From assembly GCF_003048775.2 (NCBI RefSeq), contig NZ_CP049272.1, positions 806,001 to 870,000 on the forward strand: a stretch of 64,000 nt of DNA, read 5' to 3'. The DNA is from Campylobacter concisus (lineage in GTDB: Bacteria; Campylobacterota; Campylobacteria; Campylobacterales; Campylobacteraceae). Each line of letters begins with the position of its first letter. Within the stretch, counting starts at the first letter, position 1. This document shows positions 36,917 through 47,271 of the stretch, piece by piece. The notes below the pieces were generated by a model that was given only the letters and a program-made list of their open reading frames with translations, had not been told where the DNA came from and ran no database searches. The position numbers and the translations under genes were made by a program.

Positions 36917-37417
36917 ATGAAGGTTAAAAATTTATCTTTTGCTTTGATGGTCGCTATTTTTAGCGGTTGCTCATTTAACGGCTTTATGGGCGAGCCAACT
37001 AGCACATCAAACCGCAACGTAGTCATCCAAAAGGTCGATAAAGACGATCTTAGAGAGGTGATGAGAAAAGAGAAGATGATATATGATAGCGCTCCAAAAG
37101 AGACCACTTTTAGAGCCACAGGCGAGGGCATAGCTCCGCTAAATTCGCTCTCTTATGCTCAGTCAGTCACTCTTGCAAAAAGAGCAGCTATGGCTGATGC
37201 TTATTCGCAGCTTGCTGGTAAGCTTTATGGCGTAAAGATCAATGCTGAAGACACCGTAAGAGACGCGATGCTAAACGACTCATCTATCACTTCAAAGGTT
37301 CAAGGCCTTGTTAAAAACGCAAGGATCGTGAATGAAAATTTCAAAGACGGGCTTTATAAGGTAAATATGGAGCTTAAGATAGACGAAGATAAGTGGCGAG
37401 AAGTCTTTTCTTACTAA
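36917..37417 (+). CDS. flgP: Flagellar outer-membrane lipoprotein FlgP (basal disk)
   Basis: The 166-aa precursor has a lipoprotein signal peptide ending in the lipobox IFSGC (Cys about residue 20). The body (residues about 70-160) resembles the LPP20/FlgP domain: SYAQSVTLAKRAAMADAYSQ then VQGLVKNARIV. In C. jejuni FlgP builds the large basal disk of the motor and is needed for high torque. The ATG at 36917 has AAAAGG 6 bases upstream; a TTG two codons earlier is less likely. It overlaps flgQ by 25 bases. Confidence 0.88.
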   Translation: MKVKNLSFALMVAIFSGCSFNGFMGEPTSTSNRNVVIQKVDKDDLREVMRKEKMIYDSAPKETTFRATGEGIAPLNSLSYAQSVTLAKRAAMADAYSQLAGKLYGVKINAEDTVRDAMLNDSSITSKVQGLVKNARIVNENFKDGLYKVNMELKIDEDKWREVFSY

Positions 37418-37785
37418 CAATACTTTTAAATTTCGCCTTTTGCCTGGAGGAGTTTATCTTCTGGGCGAAGGTCGATACAAAAAACCAAATAGTTGCCTTT
37501 GAGGAAATTTCATTTTCAAAGGCGATGACTTTAACATCAAATCCAAAACCAAAATTTCTTTGCCAGATAGATGCTTTTAAAGATGAAAACACCACAACTC
37601 TTGGCTTTTTAAATTTACACAAAGATGAAATTTTTGACTGCTTTGCCTTAAAAAAAGTGATGATAAAAAATGAGCTTAATGTCAAAAATGCACAGGTCAC
37701 AAACGCTTCAAATTTGAAAATTTTGCCAGTTAGATTTATGGTGGAATTTAAGCCAAAATCCGCTATCATCGGCACACTTCAATAA
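37393..37785 (+). CDS. flgQ: Flagellar protein FlgQ
   Basis: The 130-aa precursor starts at GTG and has a signal peptide (residues about 1-17, ARSLFLLTILLNFAFC). The mature part is short with several Cys. Its place between flgP and flgR is as in C. jejuni, where FlgQ stabilises FlgP and is needed for disk formation. The sequence itself is not distinctive, so the call leans on gene order. A weak GAAG lies upstream, consistent with translational coupling to flgP. Confidence 0.75.
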   Translation: MARSLFLLTILLNFAFCLEEFIFWAKVDTKNQIVAFEEISFSKAMTLTSNPKPKFLCQIDAFKDENTTTLGFLNLHKDEIFDCFALKKVMIKNELNVKNAQVTNASNLKILPVRFMVEFKPKSAIIGTLQ

Positions 37786-37796
37786 AAAGAGATCAA

Positions 37797-38951
37797 ATGA
37801 ATATCGTCATAGTAGAAGATGACATCAATATGCGAAAGTCGCTTGAGATCGCACTTGGCGAGTATGAAGAGCTAAACATCAAGAGCTATAAAAGCGCAGT
37901 TGAGGCTCTAAAAAAGCTAAGTGACGACACTGATCTAATAATCACCGACATAAACATGCCAAAGATGGACGGACTTGAGTTTATTAAAGAGCTAAACGGC
38001 AAATTTGATGTCATCATAATGACTGGAAACGCCACACTTAACAAGGCGATAGAAAGCGTTAGGCTCGGCGTAAAAGACTTTTTAACCAAGCCGTTTGACG
38101 TCTCGACGCTATATGAAGCGATAAAAAGGGTCGAGCTTCTTAAGCAAAAAACTCCAAAAACTATAAAAAAAATAGAAACAAAAAGCAAAAATAACAGCTT
38201 TTTAGCCACTTCAAAGGCGCTAGAAGCCACGCTAAATATCGCGCTAAAAGCCGCAAGGACTGACGCTTCAATAATGCTTAGTGGCGAAAGTGGCGTTGGC
38301 AAGGAGGTCTTTGCTAAATTTATCCACGCAAACTCACCTAGAAAAGATGCAGCATTTGTCGCTTTAAATATGGCAGCGATCCCTGAAAATTTGATAGAAA
38401 GTGAGCTTTTTGGCTTTGAAAAGGGCGCCTTTACTGACGCTGCAACTACCAAAAAAGGGCAGTTTGAGCTGGCAAATGGCGGAACGCTATTTTTAGATGA
38501 GATCGGCGAGATGCCTATAAATTTACAGCCAAAATTGCTTCGTGCCTTACAGGAGCGCGAGATAACAAGGCTTGGCGCTACAAAGAGCGAAAAGATAGAT
38601 GTTCGCATCATCTGCGCTACAAACGCAAATTTAGAGCTTGCGATGAGGGAGGGCAGGTTTAGAGAGGATCTTTTCTACCGTCTAAACACGATCCCGCTTT
38701 TTATACCGCCACTTCGCGAGCGAAAGGATGAAATTTTACCTATCGCGCAGGATACTTTAGAGAAGTGTTGTAAAGAGTATGGCTTTAAGGCTAAAAATTT
38801 CTCAAAAACAGCAAAAGAAGAGCTTTTGAGCTACGACTATCCAGGCAACATAAGAGAGCTCATCTCAGTCGTGCAGCGTGCAGCGATACTAAGTGAGGAC
38901 GATGAAATTTTGCCAAATGATCTATTTTTACAAGCCAGAAGCAAAAAATAG
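37797..38951 (+). CDS. flgR: Sigma-54-dependent response regulator FlgR without a DNA-binding domain
   Basis: The 384-aa protein has a receiver domain (residues 1-115, phosphorylated Asp in TDINMPKMDG) and a sigma-54 AAA+ domain (about 130-375) with Walker A GESGVGKE, Walker B GGTLFLDEIGEM and the sigma-54-contact loop written GAFTDA instead of GAFTGA. It ends soon after the AAA+ domain; no helix-turn-helix remains. H. pylori FlgR is similarly short; C. jejuni FlgR has an extra C-terminal domain. It is expected to be activated by the kinase FlgS and switch on sigma-54 promoters such as that of flgL in this window. Confidence 0.88.
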   Translation: MNIVIVEDDINMRKSLEIALGEYEELNIKSYKSAVEALKKLSDDTDLIITDINMPKMDGLEFIKELNGKFDVIIMTGNATLNKAIESVRLGVKDFLTKPFDVSTLYEAIKRVELLKQKTPKTIKKIETKSKNNSFLATSKALEATLNIALKAARTDASIMLSGESGVGKEVFAKFIHANSPRKDAAFVALNMAAIPENLIESELFGFEKGAFTDAATTKKGQFELANGGTLFLDEIGEMPINLQPKLLRALQEREITRLGATKSEKIDVRIICATNANLELAMREGRFREDLFYRLNTIPLFIPPLRERKDEILPIAQDTLEKCCKEYGFKAKNFSKTAKEELLSYDYPGNIRELISVVQRAAILSEDDEILPNDLFLQARSKK

Positions 38952-39000
38952 CCATAAATTTAAGTAAAATTACGAAAATTAAAAAAGATAAGGAGAGCAG

Positions 39001-40026
39001 ATGAGAAAATTTAACGTAGCAGTCGTTGGTGCTACTGGAGCGGTCGGCGAAGAGCTTTTTAGGGTGATGGAAGAGGTTGATTTCCCAGTTGGAGAGCTTT
39101 TGCCGCTTGCTAGCGCAAAAAGTGCTGGTAGCGAGATCGAATTTAATGGCAAATATTACAAAGTAAAAGAGCTAACCGAAAAGGTTTTTAGCGAGCACGA
39201 GATAGATATAGCTTTTTTTAGTGCGGGCGGTTCAGTTTCAGAAAAATTTGCCAAATTTGCAGCTGATAGTGGCGCAGTAGTTATCGATAACACCAGCCAT
39301 TTTAGAATGGATAAAGATATCCCGCTAGTTGTGCCAGAGTGTAATCCAAGTGATATAGCTATGTGGAAAAATCGCGGTATCATCGCAAATCCAAACTGCT
39401 CAACCATCCAAATGGTGCAAATTTTAAAACCACTAAACGACGCTTTTAGTATCAACAGAGTTGATGTCTCTACTTACCAAGCAGCAAGCGGTGCTGGCAA
39501 AGAGGGTATGGAAGAGCTTGTCGTTCAGATGCAAAAATTCTTTGAGTTTAAGCTTGATGAGTGCGAGCCAAAGGTGTTTGCGCACCGCCTAGCACTAAAT
39601 GTGATCCCACACATCGACGTCTTTTTGGATAACGACTACACAAAAGAAGAGATGAAAATGGTCAATGAAACGCAAAAAATTCTTCACAAAGATATCGAAG
39701 TGAGCGCTACCTGTGTGCGTGTGCCAGTGCTTAGGAGCCACTCTGAGGCGATCACTATCCACTTTGATAAAGATGTGAGCGCAGATGCAGCAAGAGAAAT
39801 TTTAAGCAAAGCCCCAAGCGTCGTTGTAGTCGATAATCCAGCAAATAAAGAGTATCCGATGCCTATCATTTCAAGCGATACAAATGAGACTTATGTCGGT
39901 AGGATCAGAGTTGATAATTACAGACCTAATGTTCTTCATCTTTGGTGTAGTGCTGATCAGATCCGCGTAGGGGCTGCGACAAATGCCGTCAGGATCGCAC
40001 AAAAGTGGATCGCGATGCAAGAGTAA
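39001..40026 (+). CDS. asd: Aspartate-semialdehyde dehydrogenase
   Basis: The 341-aa NADPH enzyme makes aspartate semialdehyde for lysine/diaminopimelate, threonine and methionine. The N-terminal VVGATGAVGEELFRVM binds NADP. The catalytic Cys is in IANPNCSTIQMV, and the conserved QAASGAGKEGMEEL and RVPVLRSHSEAI with the active His follow. It has AGGAG 5 bases upstream of the ATG. It is the last gene of the block shared with C. jejuni. Confidence 0.96.
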   Translation: MRKFNVAVVGATGAVGEELFRVMEEVDFPVGELLPLASAKSAGSEIEFNGKYYKVKELTEKVFSEHEIDIAFFSAGGSVSEKFAKFAADSGAVVIDNTSHFRMDKDIPLVVPECNPSDIAMWKNRGIIANPNCSTIQMVQILKPLNDAFSINRVDVSTYQAASGAGKEGMEELVVQMQKFFEFKLDECEPKVFAHRLALNVIPHIDVFLDNDYTKEEMKMVNETQKILHKDIEVSATCVRVPVLRSHSEAITIHFDKDVSADAAREILSKAPSVVVVDNPANKEYPMPIISSDTNETYVGRIRVDNYRPNVLHLWCSADQIRVGAATNAVRIAQKWIAMQE

Positions 40027-40042
40027 ATAAAAAGGATTTTTA

Positions 40043-40549
40043 TTGCGTAAGATATTTGAAAAAATTTTACTTGCAAGCAACAGCTTTACACTTTTTCCAG
40101 TAGTTTTTGGACTTTTAGGCGCGATCGTGCTTTTTATCATCGCAAGTTACGACGTCGGCAAAGTACTTCTAGAGGTTTATAAATATTTCTTTGCTGCAGA
40201 TTTTCACGTTGAAAATTTCCACTCAGAAGTTGTCGGTGAGATAGTTGGAGCGATCGATCTATACTTAATGGCACTTGTTCTTTATATATTTAGCTTCGGA
40301 ATTTATGAGCTTTTCATCTCAGAGATCACACAGCTAAAGCAGTCAAAGCAGAGTAAGGTGCTTGAAGTGCATTCGCTTGATGAGCTAAAAGACAAGCTTG
40401 GCAAAGTGATCGTCATGGTCTTAATCGTAAATTTCTTCCAAAGGGTGCTTCACGCAAACTTTACAACACCGCTTGAGATGGCTTATCTTGCGGCTTCTAT
40501 CCTAGCGCTTTGTCTTGGACTTTATTTCCTTCACAAGGGAGATCACTAA
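40043..40549 (+). CDS. YqhA/UPF0114-family membrane protein
   Basis: The 168-aa protein has four membrane helices (residues about 13-38, 78-100, 120-138 and 142-160) and opens with RKIFEKILLASNSFTLFPVVFG, typical of the YqhA family. Function is unknown. The start is TTG with AAAAAGGA 8 bases upstream. It follows asd by 16 bases. Confidence 0.85.
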   Translation: MRKIFEKILLASNSFTLFPVVFGLLGAIVLFIIASYDVGKVLLEVYKYFFAADFHVENFHSEVVGEIVGAIDLYLMALVLYIFSFGIYELFISEITQLKQSKQSKVLEVHSLDELKDKLGKVIVMVLIVNFFQRVLHANFTTPLEMAYLAASILALCLGLYFLHKGDH

Positions 40550-40578
40550 AATTTTAAGCGTTTTTACGCTTAAAATTT
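40549..40578. terminator. Perfect hairpin behind the YqhA-like gene
   Basis: AAATTTTAAGCG pairs over 12 bases with CGCTTAAAATTT around TTTTTA. It begins at the last base of the stop codon. No long T-run follows the GC-poor stem. Confidence 0.65.
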
Positions 40579-40641
40579 CTCCTACATCTTTTCTTTAGCT
40601 ATTTTTAGGTAATATCCCTTTAAAAATTTAAAGGAAATTTA

Positions 40642-41664
40642 ATGATTTTTATAGACGCTTGTCTTAAAAAACCTACCCCTTATACGCCTGTTTGGATGAT
40701 GCGCCAAGCTGGCAGATATTTGCCAGAGTATATGCGAGTACGCGCGCAAGCAGGGGATTTTTTATCTCTTTGCAAAGACTACAAAAAGGCTAGCGAAGTT
40801 ACGCTTCAACCAGTTGAAATTCTTGGCGTTGATGCGGCGATTTTGTTTAGCGATATCCTTGTCGTACCTCTTGAAATGGGCATGGATCTACGTTTTGAAA
40901 AGGGCGAAGGGCCAGTTTTTAGTGAGCCTTTGCGTGATGAGGCCACACTTGATGCGCTTAGTATCGAAAGATCGGTTAAAGGCTTAGCATACGTCTATGA
41001 CACGATAAAGCTTACAAGAGAAAATTTGGCTAAAGATAAGGCGCTCATTGGTTTTTGTGGCGCGCCGTGGACGATAGTTACATATATGATAGAGGGTGGC
41101 GGCAGCAAAAACTATGCGGTCTGCAAAAAAATGCTCTATCAAAATCCAGAATTTTTACATCAAATTTTAGAAAAAGTGACGCAAGCTCTCATCTTTTACG
41201 TGAAAGAGCAGATAAAAGCTGGCGTAAATGCCGTGCAAATTTTTGACAGCTGGGCGGCTGCGCTTGAGGAGCAGGCTTATTTTGAGTTTGGATTTAACTA
41301 CATAAACAAAATAGTTGATAGCGTCAAGGCTGAATTTCCAGAGATCCCGATCATCGTTTTTCCAAAAGGTATAAGCGGCTATCTGGATAAAATTTCAGGT
41401 AAATTTGACGTTTTTGGCGTTGATTGGAGCACGCCAATTGAGCTAGCAAAAGAAAAACTTAGCCCAAGATACGTCCTTCAAGGCAACATGGAGCCAACAA
41501 GGCTTTATAGCAAAAAGGCGATAGATGAAGGTGTGGATAAAATTTTAAGCACTATGAAAGGTGTGCCACATATTTTCAATCTTGGTCATGGAATTTTGCC
41601 TGATGTGCCAGTTGAGAATGCAAAATATTTTATAAAACAGGTACAGACAAAAAGTGCAAGGTAG
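40642..41664 (+). CDS. hemE: Uroporphyrinogen decarboxylase
   Basis: The 340-aa enzyme makes coproporphyrinogen III from uroporphyrinogen III. The N-terminal [16 protein letters not shown] is the family signature; [20 protein letters not shown] carries the conserved Asp, and [21 protein letters not shown] follows. AAAGGA lies 7 bases upstream of the start. It overlaps the radical SAM gene by 11 bases. Confidence 0.97.
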   Translation: MIFIDACLKKPTPYTPVWMMRQAGRYLPEYMRVRAQAGDFLSLCKDYKKASEVTLQPVEILGVDAAILFSDILVVPLEMGMDLRFEKGEGPVFSEPLRDEATLDALSIERSVKGLAYVYDTIKLTRENLAKDKALIGFCGAPWTIVTYMIEGGGSKNYAVCKKMLYQNPEFLHQILEKVTQALIFYVKEQIKAGVNAVQIFDSWAAALEEQAYFEFGFNYINKIVDSVKAEFPEIPIIVFPKGISGYLDKISGKFDVFGVDWSTPIELAKEKLSPRYVLQGNMEPTRLYSKKAIDEGVDKILSTMKGVPHIFNLGHGILPDVPVENAKYFIKQVQTKSAR

Positions 41665-42577
41665 CAAGCCTTGCATCGTCTTTGGACCGATAAATTCTCG
41701 CCGTTTTGGCATGAGCCTTGGCATCGATCTAAGCCCTAAACAAAAATCATGTAATTTTGACTGTGTTTATTGCGAGCTAAGTGGCGCAAAGACTGTTGAA
41801 ACAATAGAAAATCCGCCAAGCGTTGATGAGATCATAAGCGATTTAAAAGAAGCATTAAAAACTCATCAAAATATCGACGTCATCACGCTTACAGCAAATG
41901 GCGAACCAACTCTTTACCCGTACTTAAAAGAGCTGATAGCAAAAGTAAATGAGCTAAAAGGTAGCGCAAAAACACTTATTTTGAGTAATGGCTCAGGCGT
42001 GTGTGATCCAAAAATTTGTGAAGCGCTACATGGGCTTGATATAGTTAAATTTAGCCTGGATAGCGCAGTGCAAAGCACATTTAAAAAGATAGACCGCAAC
42101 AAAAGCGGTATAGAAGTTAGCGAGCTCATAAAAGCAATGGCTAAATTTCGTAAGGAATTTAGGGGCGAACTTGTGCTTGAAATTTTGGTTGTGGCTGGAT
42201 TTAACGACAAAGAAGAGGAATTTATAGCACTCAATGTGGCGATAAATGAGATAGCTCCGCACCGAGTGGATATTGGCACGATAGATCGTCCGCCAGCTTA
42301 CAATGTAAAGGGTGTAGACGCCAAAAAGCTAGAGGAGCTAGCCAAGCAGATAAGTGGCGTACCGGTTAATATAGCTAAGGCTCACAAAATAGAGCAAAAG
42401 TATAACTTTAGTGAGGATGAAATTTTAGAAATGCTAAGGCGTCGTCCGCAAACTATTGCAAATGTTGAAGAGAATTTCTCAGAACACTCAAAGCAAATTT
42501 TAAACAAGCTCTTGCAACAAGATGTGGTTTATCTAGCCGATGTTGCTGGGGTAAAATTTTACAAACTAAGAGCATAA
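41654..42577 (+). CDS. Radical SAM protein of unknown substrate
   Basis: The 307-aa protein has the [10 protein letters not shown] motif (CxxxCxxC, residues about 33-40) for the 4Fe-4S cluster and SAM binding. The opening [19 protein letters not shown] is typical of a subfamily of radical SAM proteins without a proven reaction, and a C-terminal winged-helix-like segment ([14 protein letters not shown]) follows. The start is GTG inside the end of hemE, so it is co-translated with hemE. It is not HemN-like, so a heme role is only suggested by position. Confidence 0.85.
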   Translation: MQGSKPCIVFGPINSRRFGMSLGIDLSPKQKSCNFDCVYCELSGAKTVETIENPPSVDEIISDLKEALKTHQNIDVITLTANGEPTLYPYLKELIAKVNELKGSAKTLILSNGSGVCDPKICEALHGLDIVKFSLDSAVQSTFKKIDRNKSGIEVSELIKAMAKFRKEFRGELVLEILVVAGFNDKEEEFIALNVAINEIAPHRVDIGTIDRPPAYNVKGVDAKKLEELAKQISGVPVNIAKAHKIEQKYNFSEDEILEMLRRRPQTIANVEENFSEHSKQILNKLLQQDVVYLADVAGVKFYKLRA

Positions 42578-43402
42578 ATGAAAAGAATCCTTACAATACA
42601 AGATATCTCGTGCGTTGGCAAATGCTCCCTTACCATTGCACTTCCAATAATTAGCGCTCAAGGCATTGAGGCGTGCATATTGCCTACTGCACTACTTTCG
42701 ACTCATACTGGCTTTAAAAATTTCACATTTCGTGATCTGACTGATGAATTTGACGCAATAACACGAGTATGGCACAAAGAAAATATCGCATTTGATGGAA
42801 TTTATACCGGATTTTTAGGTAGCTTTAGTCAGCTTGAGCTGATAGAGAAAATTTTTAATGAGTTTAATGACTCTACTTCACTAATACTTGTAGATCCTTG
42901 CATGGGCGACAATGGCAAGCTCTATCACGGATTTGATGAAAAATTTGTTATGAAAATGCGTGAGCTTTGCACAAAGGCTCACGTCATCACGCCAAACATA
43001 ACTGAAGCAAGCTTTATGTGTGGGATGCCGTTTTTTGGCAGTGACTATACGCAAGATTATATTTTAGAGTTGCTTGAAGGCTTAGCTAGCTTTGGAGCTA
43101 GAAAGATCGTGCTAAAGGGCATTAGATATAAACAAAATGAATGTGGCATCATAGCTTACGACGCAAAGACAAAAGAGAAAGTAGAGTATTTCCATGAATT
43201 TTTACCATTTCACACGAGTGGAACTGGAGATATATTTGCTTCAGTGCTTTTTGGCTCGCTAGTAAATGGCAAAACGATAGAAACTGCTATAAAAAAGGCG
43301 GCAAATTTTGTGCTCAGTAGCATTAAAATCACGCTAAAAGATAAGAACCGCACATGGTATGGTGTGCAGTTTGAAAAGGTACTTGGTACTCTTGCGAAAT
43401 AG
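42578..43402 (+). CDS. pdxY: Pyridoxal/pyridoxamine kinase
   Basis: The 274-aa ribokinase-family protein shows ILTIQDISCVGKCSLTIALP at the N-terminus, VDPCMGDNGKLY in the middle, and HTSGTGDIFASVLFG with the catalytic GTGD motif near the C-terminus. It phosphorylates pyridoxal or pyridoxamine in vitamin B6 salvage. The start follows the preceding stop directly. The exact paralogue (PdxK or PdxY) cannot be fixed. Confidence 0.85.
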   Translation: MKRILTIQDISCVGKCSLTIALPIISAQGIEACILPTALLSTHTGFKNFTFRDLTDEFDAITRVWHKENIAFDGIYTGFLGSFSQLELIEKIFNEFNDSTSLILVDPCMGDNGKLYHGFDEKFVMKMRELCTKAHVITPNITEASFMCGMPFFGSDYTQDYILELLEGLASFGARKIVLKGIRYKQNECGIIAYDAKTKEKVEYFHEFLPFHTSGTGDIFASVLFGSLVNGKTIETAIKKAANFVLSSIKITLKDKNRTWYGVQFEKVLGTLAK

Positions 43403-43411
43403 GCGGGCAAA

Positions 43412-43771
43412 CTACTTATTTAAAATCTTTAATAACACAACGATATGGCAAAGATTTATATCTTTGCTCGCTGTTAGAAGTGCTATATCGCCATGCTCTT
43501 TTTCTAGTTTTTTTAACATTTTAAAGCAAGATTGCGCTTTTTCATTATCAAGCTCGAGCTCAAATTTTTCGCAAAACTCATCAAATCTAGCTTCTCTATC
43601 TTCATGAAACCACTCTCTTAAAATAGTGCTTGGTGTGATATCTTTTAACCAAAGGAAATTTGAAAATATTTCTTTTTTTATTCCTCTTGGATAGAGTCTA
43701 TCAACAAAAGCCGCCTTCATATCCAAACTATCATCTTTGATAAAATCATAAATTCTATAAGCTTTAAACAT
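43412..43771 (-). CDS. DUF488 family protein
   Basis: The 119-aa cytoplasmic protein has the DUF488 marks FVDRLYPRGIKKE, WLKDITPSTILREWF and DEFCEKFELEL. Members are small proteins of unknown activity. It is convergent with the pyridoxal kinase gene, with 9 bases between their ends. Confidence 0.85.
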   Translation of the reverse strand: MFKAYRIYDFIKDDSLDMKAAFVDRLYPRGIKKEIFSNFLWLKDITPSTILREWFHEDREARFDEFCEKFELELDNEKAQSCFKMLKKLEKEHGDIALLTASKDINLCHIVVLLKILNK

Positions 43772-43998
43772 GTTGTGATTGTAATCCTATAACGTTTATA
43801 AATAAAAAAATATTCTTAGTTATCTTATATTTTTTATACTTGTTTAAATTTTAAGGTTTGTAAAATCAAAGCTCAAATTTTTGATTGTGGCGATAAGAAT
43901 TAAACTAGGGCTAGAAAATAGTCCTAAAAAGAATAAATTTAAATTAAAGCTCGTTTCGATAAAATCCCAACATAAAAATCACTAAAAAGGTTATCATT

Positions 43999-44925
43999 AT
44001 GAGAGGCTATAAAATTTTCTCAGGAACGGCTAATATTGAGCTTTCAAAGAAAATTTCGCAATATCTTTCACTTCCTCTTAGCGAGGCAAGCATAAAAAGA
44101 TTTAGCGATGGAGAGATCAGCGTGCAAATCGGCGAGAGCGTGCGCGGAAAAGATGTTTTTGTCATTCAGCCAACATGTGCACCGACAAATACAAATTTAA
44201 TGGAGCTACTTATCTTAACTGACGCTTTAAGACGTAGTAGTGCAAGCTCTATAACAGCGATTGTGCCGTATTTTGGCTACGCTAGACAAGACAGAAAAGC
44301 AGCTCCTAGAGTACCGATCACTGCAAAGCTAGTGGCAAACATGATGCAAACAGCAGGTATCGATAGAGTCGTCACTATGGATCTTCACGCAGGACAAATT
44401 CAAGGATTCTTTGATATTCCGGTTGATAACCTTTATGGAAGCATCATTTTTAATGACTACGTAAGAGCTAAAAATCTACCAAATCCAATCGTTGCAAGCC
44501 CTGATGTAGGCGGCGTGGCTCGTGCTAGAGCCTTGGCTAAAAATCTAAATCTTGACATGGTTATTGTTGATAAACGCCGCGAAAAAGCAAACGAGAGCGA
44601 AGTGATGAATATAATTGGCGACGTAAATGGCAAAGATGTGATTTTGGTTGATGATATGATCGATACAGCCGGTACGATCGTAAAAGCAGCTGAAATTTTT
44701 AAAGAGCGTGGCGCAACTAGCGTTATGGCATTTTGTACGCATCCAGTCCTTAGTGGACCAGCTTACGATAGGTTAAAACTGGGCTTTTTAGATGAGCTAG
44801 TGGTAACAGATACGATACCTTTAGCAGAGGAGCTTCCTTGTATAAAAGTGCTAAGTGCTGCTTCTTTATTTGGCGAAGTGATACGCCGTGTATATCACAA
44901 TGAAAGCGTAAATAGCTTATTTTAA
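43999..44925 (+). CDS. prs: Ribose-phosphate pyrophosphokinase
   Basis: The 308-aa enzyme makes PRPP for nucleotide, histidine, tryptophan and NAD synthesis. The start [15 protein letters not shown], the [10 protein letters not shown] block, [36 protein letters not shown], and the PRPP motif [10 protein letters not shown] are all present. AAAAAGG lies upstream of the ATG, and a TAAAAT -10 stands about 30 bases before it. It ends convergently with tilS, overlapping by 4 bases. Confidence 0.97.
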   Translation: MRGYKIFSGTANIELSKKISQYLSLPLSEASIKRFSDGEISVQIGESVRGKDVFVIQPTCAPTNTNLMELLILTDALRRSSASSITAIVPYFGYARQDRKAAPRVPITAKLVANMMQTAGIDRVVTMDLHAGQIQGFFDIPVDNLYGSIIFNDYVRAKNLPNPIVASPDVGGVARARALAKNLNLDMVIVDKRREKANESEVMNIIGDVNGKDVILVDDMIDTAGTIVKAAEIFKERGATSVMAFCTHPVLSGPAYDRLKLGFLDELVVTDTIPLAEELPCIKVLSAASLFGEVIRRVYHNESVNSLF

Positions 44926-45962
44926 TTGATTTTGGCTTTTGTTTGGAGTGCTTCAGGCAAAAGCCAAATCTTTAAATGCTTATTAGAATTTAATTTTGAT
45001 AAATCAAAATTTATAGCAAAAAGATAGCCTCTATTTATAGCTGGAATTTTTAAAATTCTAGCCTTCTCTTTAAAAATTTTTGGCATTATGGCTTTGCAAA
45101 ATGGAGTTACTAAAAGGTAAGTGTCTGCGTATCCGACAGCTATCTTGCCACTTAGTACCACGCTTGTTTGCTTTGCTAAATTTGCACTTAGCTCTTCTTT
45201 TTGCGCTTTGCTTAGAAGCACGTTTAGCTCTTTTGCCGCCATATCAACGCCTCGTATCGCATTACTATCATTTTTTATGATAAAAATTTCATCACTTATT
45301 TTTGTGATATTTGGCATTAAAATTTGTCTATCGGCTTCTAAAAACTCAAAGCTCTTTTGCACGCCAATAAAATATCTATCTAAAAATGGCTCACTAAAAT
45401 TTAGCCTCATGAAGCTTCTTTTTAACTCGCCTTTTAAATTTGTCTCATCGACAAAATAGCGCAAACCTCGCTCATCAAGATAGTTTTGAAGCTCTTTTTT
45501 GCGTAAATTTAAAAGCGGCCTAACTAGCCAAAAGTGCTTTCTTTTTTCAAGCTCGCTCATGCCAAAGAGCTCTTTTAGTCCAGCACCCTTACTAAGCTGC
45601 ATCAAAAACCACTCAAATTTATCATCAAACTGATGCGCTAGGATCAAATTTTCATAGCCAAATTTTTGGCAAATTTCTCCAAAAAACTCATATCTTACCT
45701 CGCGCGCATTTTTTTCAAAATTTGACTTATCTAAAAAAACGCTTTTTGTATAAATTTTTTTACCAAATTTATCTGCGAGTTCTTTTGCACTTTCTATTTC
45801 GCTTTTACTTTGCTCTCGAACATTGTAATCAACCATCGCTAGATCAAATTTGATCCCAGCCTCTTCTAAAATATAAAAAAGTGCGGTGCTGTCTATACCG
45901 TGCGAGAATGCAAACAGGTTTGCACCTAAGTTTAGCCTCTCTCGCACATTTTGACTTATCAT
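44922..45962 (-). CDS. tilS: tRNA(Ile)-lysidine synthetase
   Basis: The 346-aa enzyme makes lysidine at C34 of tRNA-Ile(CAU), so it reads AUA. The PP-loop is written [11 protein letters not shown] (residues about 18-28), with His where Gly is usual in SGGx[21 protein letters not shown] and the [15 protein letters not shown] block are typical of TilS. It overlaps rimO by 4 bases and prs convergently by 4. Confidence 0.92.
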   Translation of the reverse strand: MISQNVRERLNLGANLFAFSHGIDSTALFYILEEAGIKFDLAMVDYNVREQSKSEIESAKELADKFGKKIYTKSVFLDKSNFEKNAREVRYEFFGEICQKFGYENLILAHQFDDKFEWFLMQLSKGAGLKELFGMSELEKRKHFWLVRPLLNLRKKELQNYLDERGLRYFVDETNLKGELKRSFMRLNFSEPFLDRYFIGVQKSFEFLEADRQILMPNITKISDEIFIIKNDSNAIRGVDMAAKELNVLLSKAQKEELSANLAKQTSVVLSGKIAVGYADTYLLVTPFCKAIMPKIFKEKARILKIPAINRGYLFAINFDLSKLNSNKHLKIWLLPEALQTKAKIN

Positions 45963-47269
45963 TTTGCTTTTTTGATGATTTTAGTGATCAGCTTTTGATC
46001 GACCACGTCAGTGACCTCGCAGAGGTAGAGCGAGCCGATCTCAAGCTCTTTTACATCGCTCTCGTTTATTAAAATTTCTCCGTCTATATCTTTATCCCAG
46101 ATATCTTTTTTGGCTGCGTAAAACATCTCGCCCTCGCTGCTTTCGCCCTCAAGAGAAGCATAAATTTGCTTACCAATCTCTTTTTGCAAGCTCTCATTTA
46201 TCGATTTTTTGGTGATCTTTTCTATCTTGTTTAGTCTTTTTGAAATAATTTTGGCTGGGATTTGCTTCATTTCAAAAGATGCCGTATCTTCCTCTTTTGA
46301 GTAGGCAAAGGCTGAAATTCTATCAAATTTAAACTCTTCTAAAAATTCGCAAAGCTCCTCAAAATCCTCCTCACTCTCTCCTGGATGACCCACGATGACA
46401 CCAGTTCGTAAAAACGAATTTTCGGCATCTCTCATTAAATTTAAAAGCTCTTTTATCTTTTTAGCGCCACTTCCACGCTTCATTATCTTTAGCATGTCTT
46501 CGCTGATATGCTGAATCGGCATGTCAAAGTAGTTGTGAAAGATAGGCGAGGCGATGATACGCTCAATTAGCTCCTTACTAGTCGTGCTTGGATAGAGATA
46601 AAGTATCCTGGCACTCCTTACGCCCTTTATCTTTTCTATCTCATCTATTAAATTTATAAGCCCGTCGTTAACGCCTTGATCGCGCATATATGAGCTTGAG
46701 TCCTGAGATAAAAAGCTAAAGTCGTAGTAGCCTTTTTTGACTAGATTTTTAACCTCATTTACGATGTTTTCAAGTGAGCGTGATTTTAGTTTGCCTTTAA
46801 AAGTTGGAATGGCACAAAAGCTGCATTTTTGGTTACAGCCCTCTGAAATTTTGATGTAGGCGTGGTAGTTTGAGCCAGTTATCACACGCTCTTCATTTGC
46901 TTGTAGATAAGTTTGTGGGCTAAATAAATTTTGCTTTTTTAAGATGATCTCATCGATCTTGTCATAGTCAGCCACACCGGTAAAGAGATCAACCTCTGGT
47001 AGCTCTTTCATGAGTTCGTCTTTGTAGCGCTGCATAAGACAGCCAGTTACTACTAGTAAAGAGCCATTTTTACGTGCTTCGTGCATCTCAAGTATGGTTT
47101 GTATGCTCTCTTCTTTGGCGGATTTGATAAAGCCACAGGTATTTACGATGATAACGTCAGCGTCACTGATGTCATCGGTAATATCGTAGTTTTGCAATCT
47201 ACCAAGCATGATCTCAGAATCAACTAAATTTTTGTTACAGCCAAGTGAAATTAAGTGAAGCTTTGGCAT
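45959..47269 (-). CDS. rimO: Ribosomal protein S12 methylthiotransferase
   Basis: The 436-aa radical SAM enzyme adds a methylthio group to Asp of ribosomal protein S12. The N-terminal MTTase domain has [14 protein letters not shown] with the first cluster Cys, the radical SAM domain has [18 protein letters not shown], and a C-terminal TRAM domain follows. It is the RimO member, while miaB is at 58.7 kb. It lies between panC and tilS in one leftward run. Confidence 0.95.
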   Translation of the reverse strand: MPKLHLISLGCNKNLVDSEIMLGRLQNYDITDDISDADVIIVNTCGFIKSAKEESIQTILEMHEARKNGSLLVVTGCLMQRYKDELMKELPEVDLFTGVADYDKIDEIILKKQNLFSPQTYLQANEERVITGSNYHAYIKISEGCNQKCSFCAIPTFKGKLKSRSLENIVNEVKNLVKKGYYDFSFLSQDSSSYMRDQGVNDGLINLIDEIEKIKGVRSARILYLYPSTTSKELIERIIASPIFHNYFDMPIQHISEDMLKIMKRGSGAKKIKELLNLMRDAENSFLRTGVIVGHPGESEEDFEELCEFLEEFKFDRISAFAYSKEEDTASFEMKQIPAKIISKRLNKIEKITKKSINESLQKEIGKQIYASLEGESSEGEMFYAAKKDIWDKDIDGEILINESDVKELEIGSLYLCEVTDVVDQKLITKIIKKAK

Positions 47270-47271
47270 TT

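Noticed and set aside
37886-38611. Long open frame on the minus strand inside flgR
   Set aside because: It mirrors the codon pattern of flgR and has no recognisable protein features; flgR itself has all motifs.
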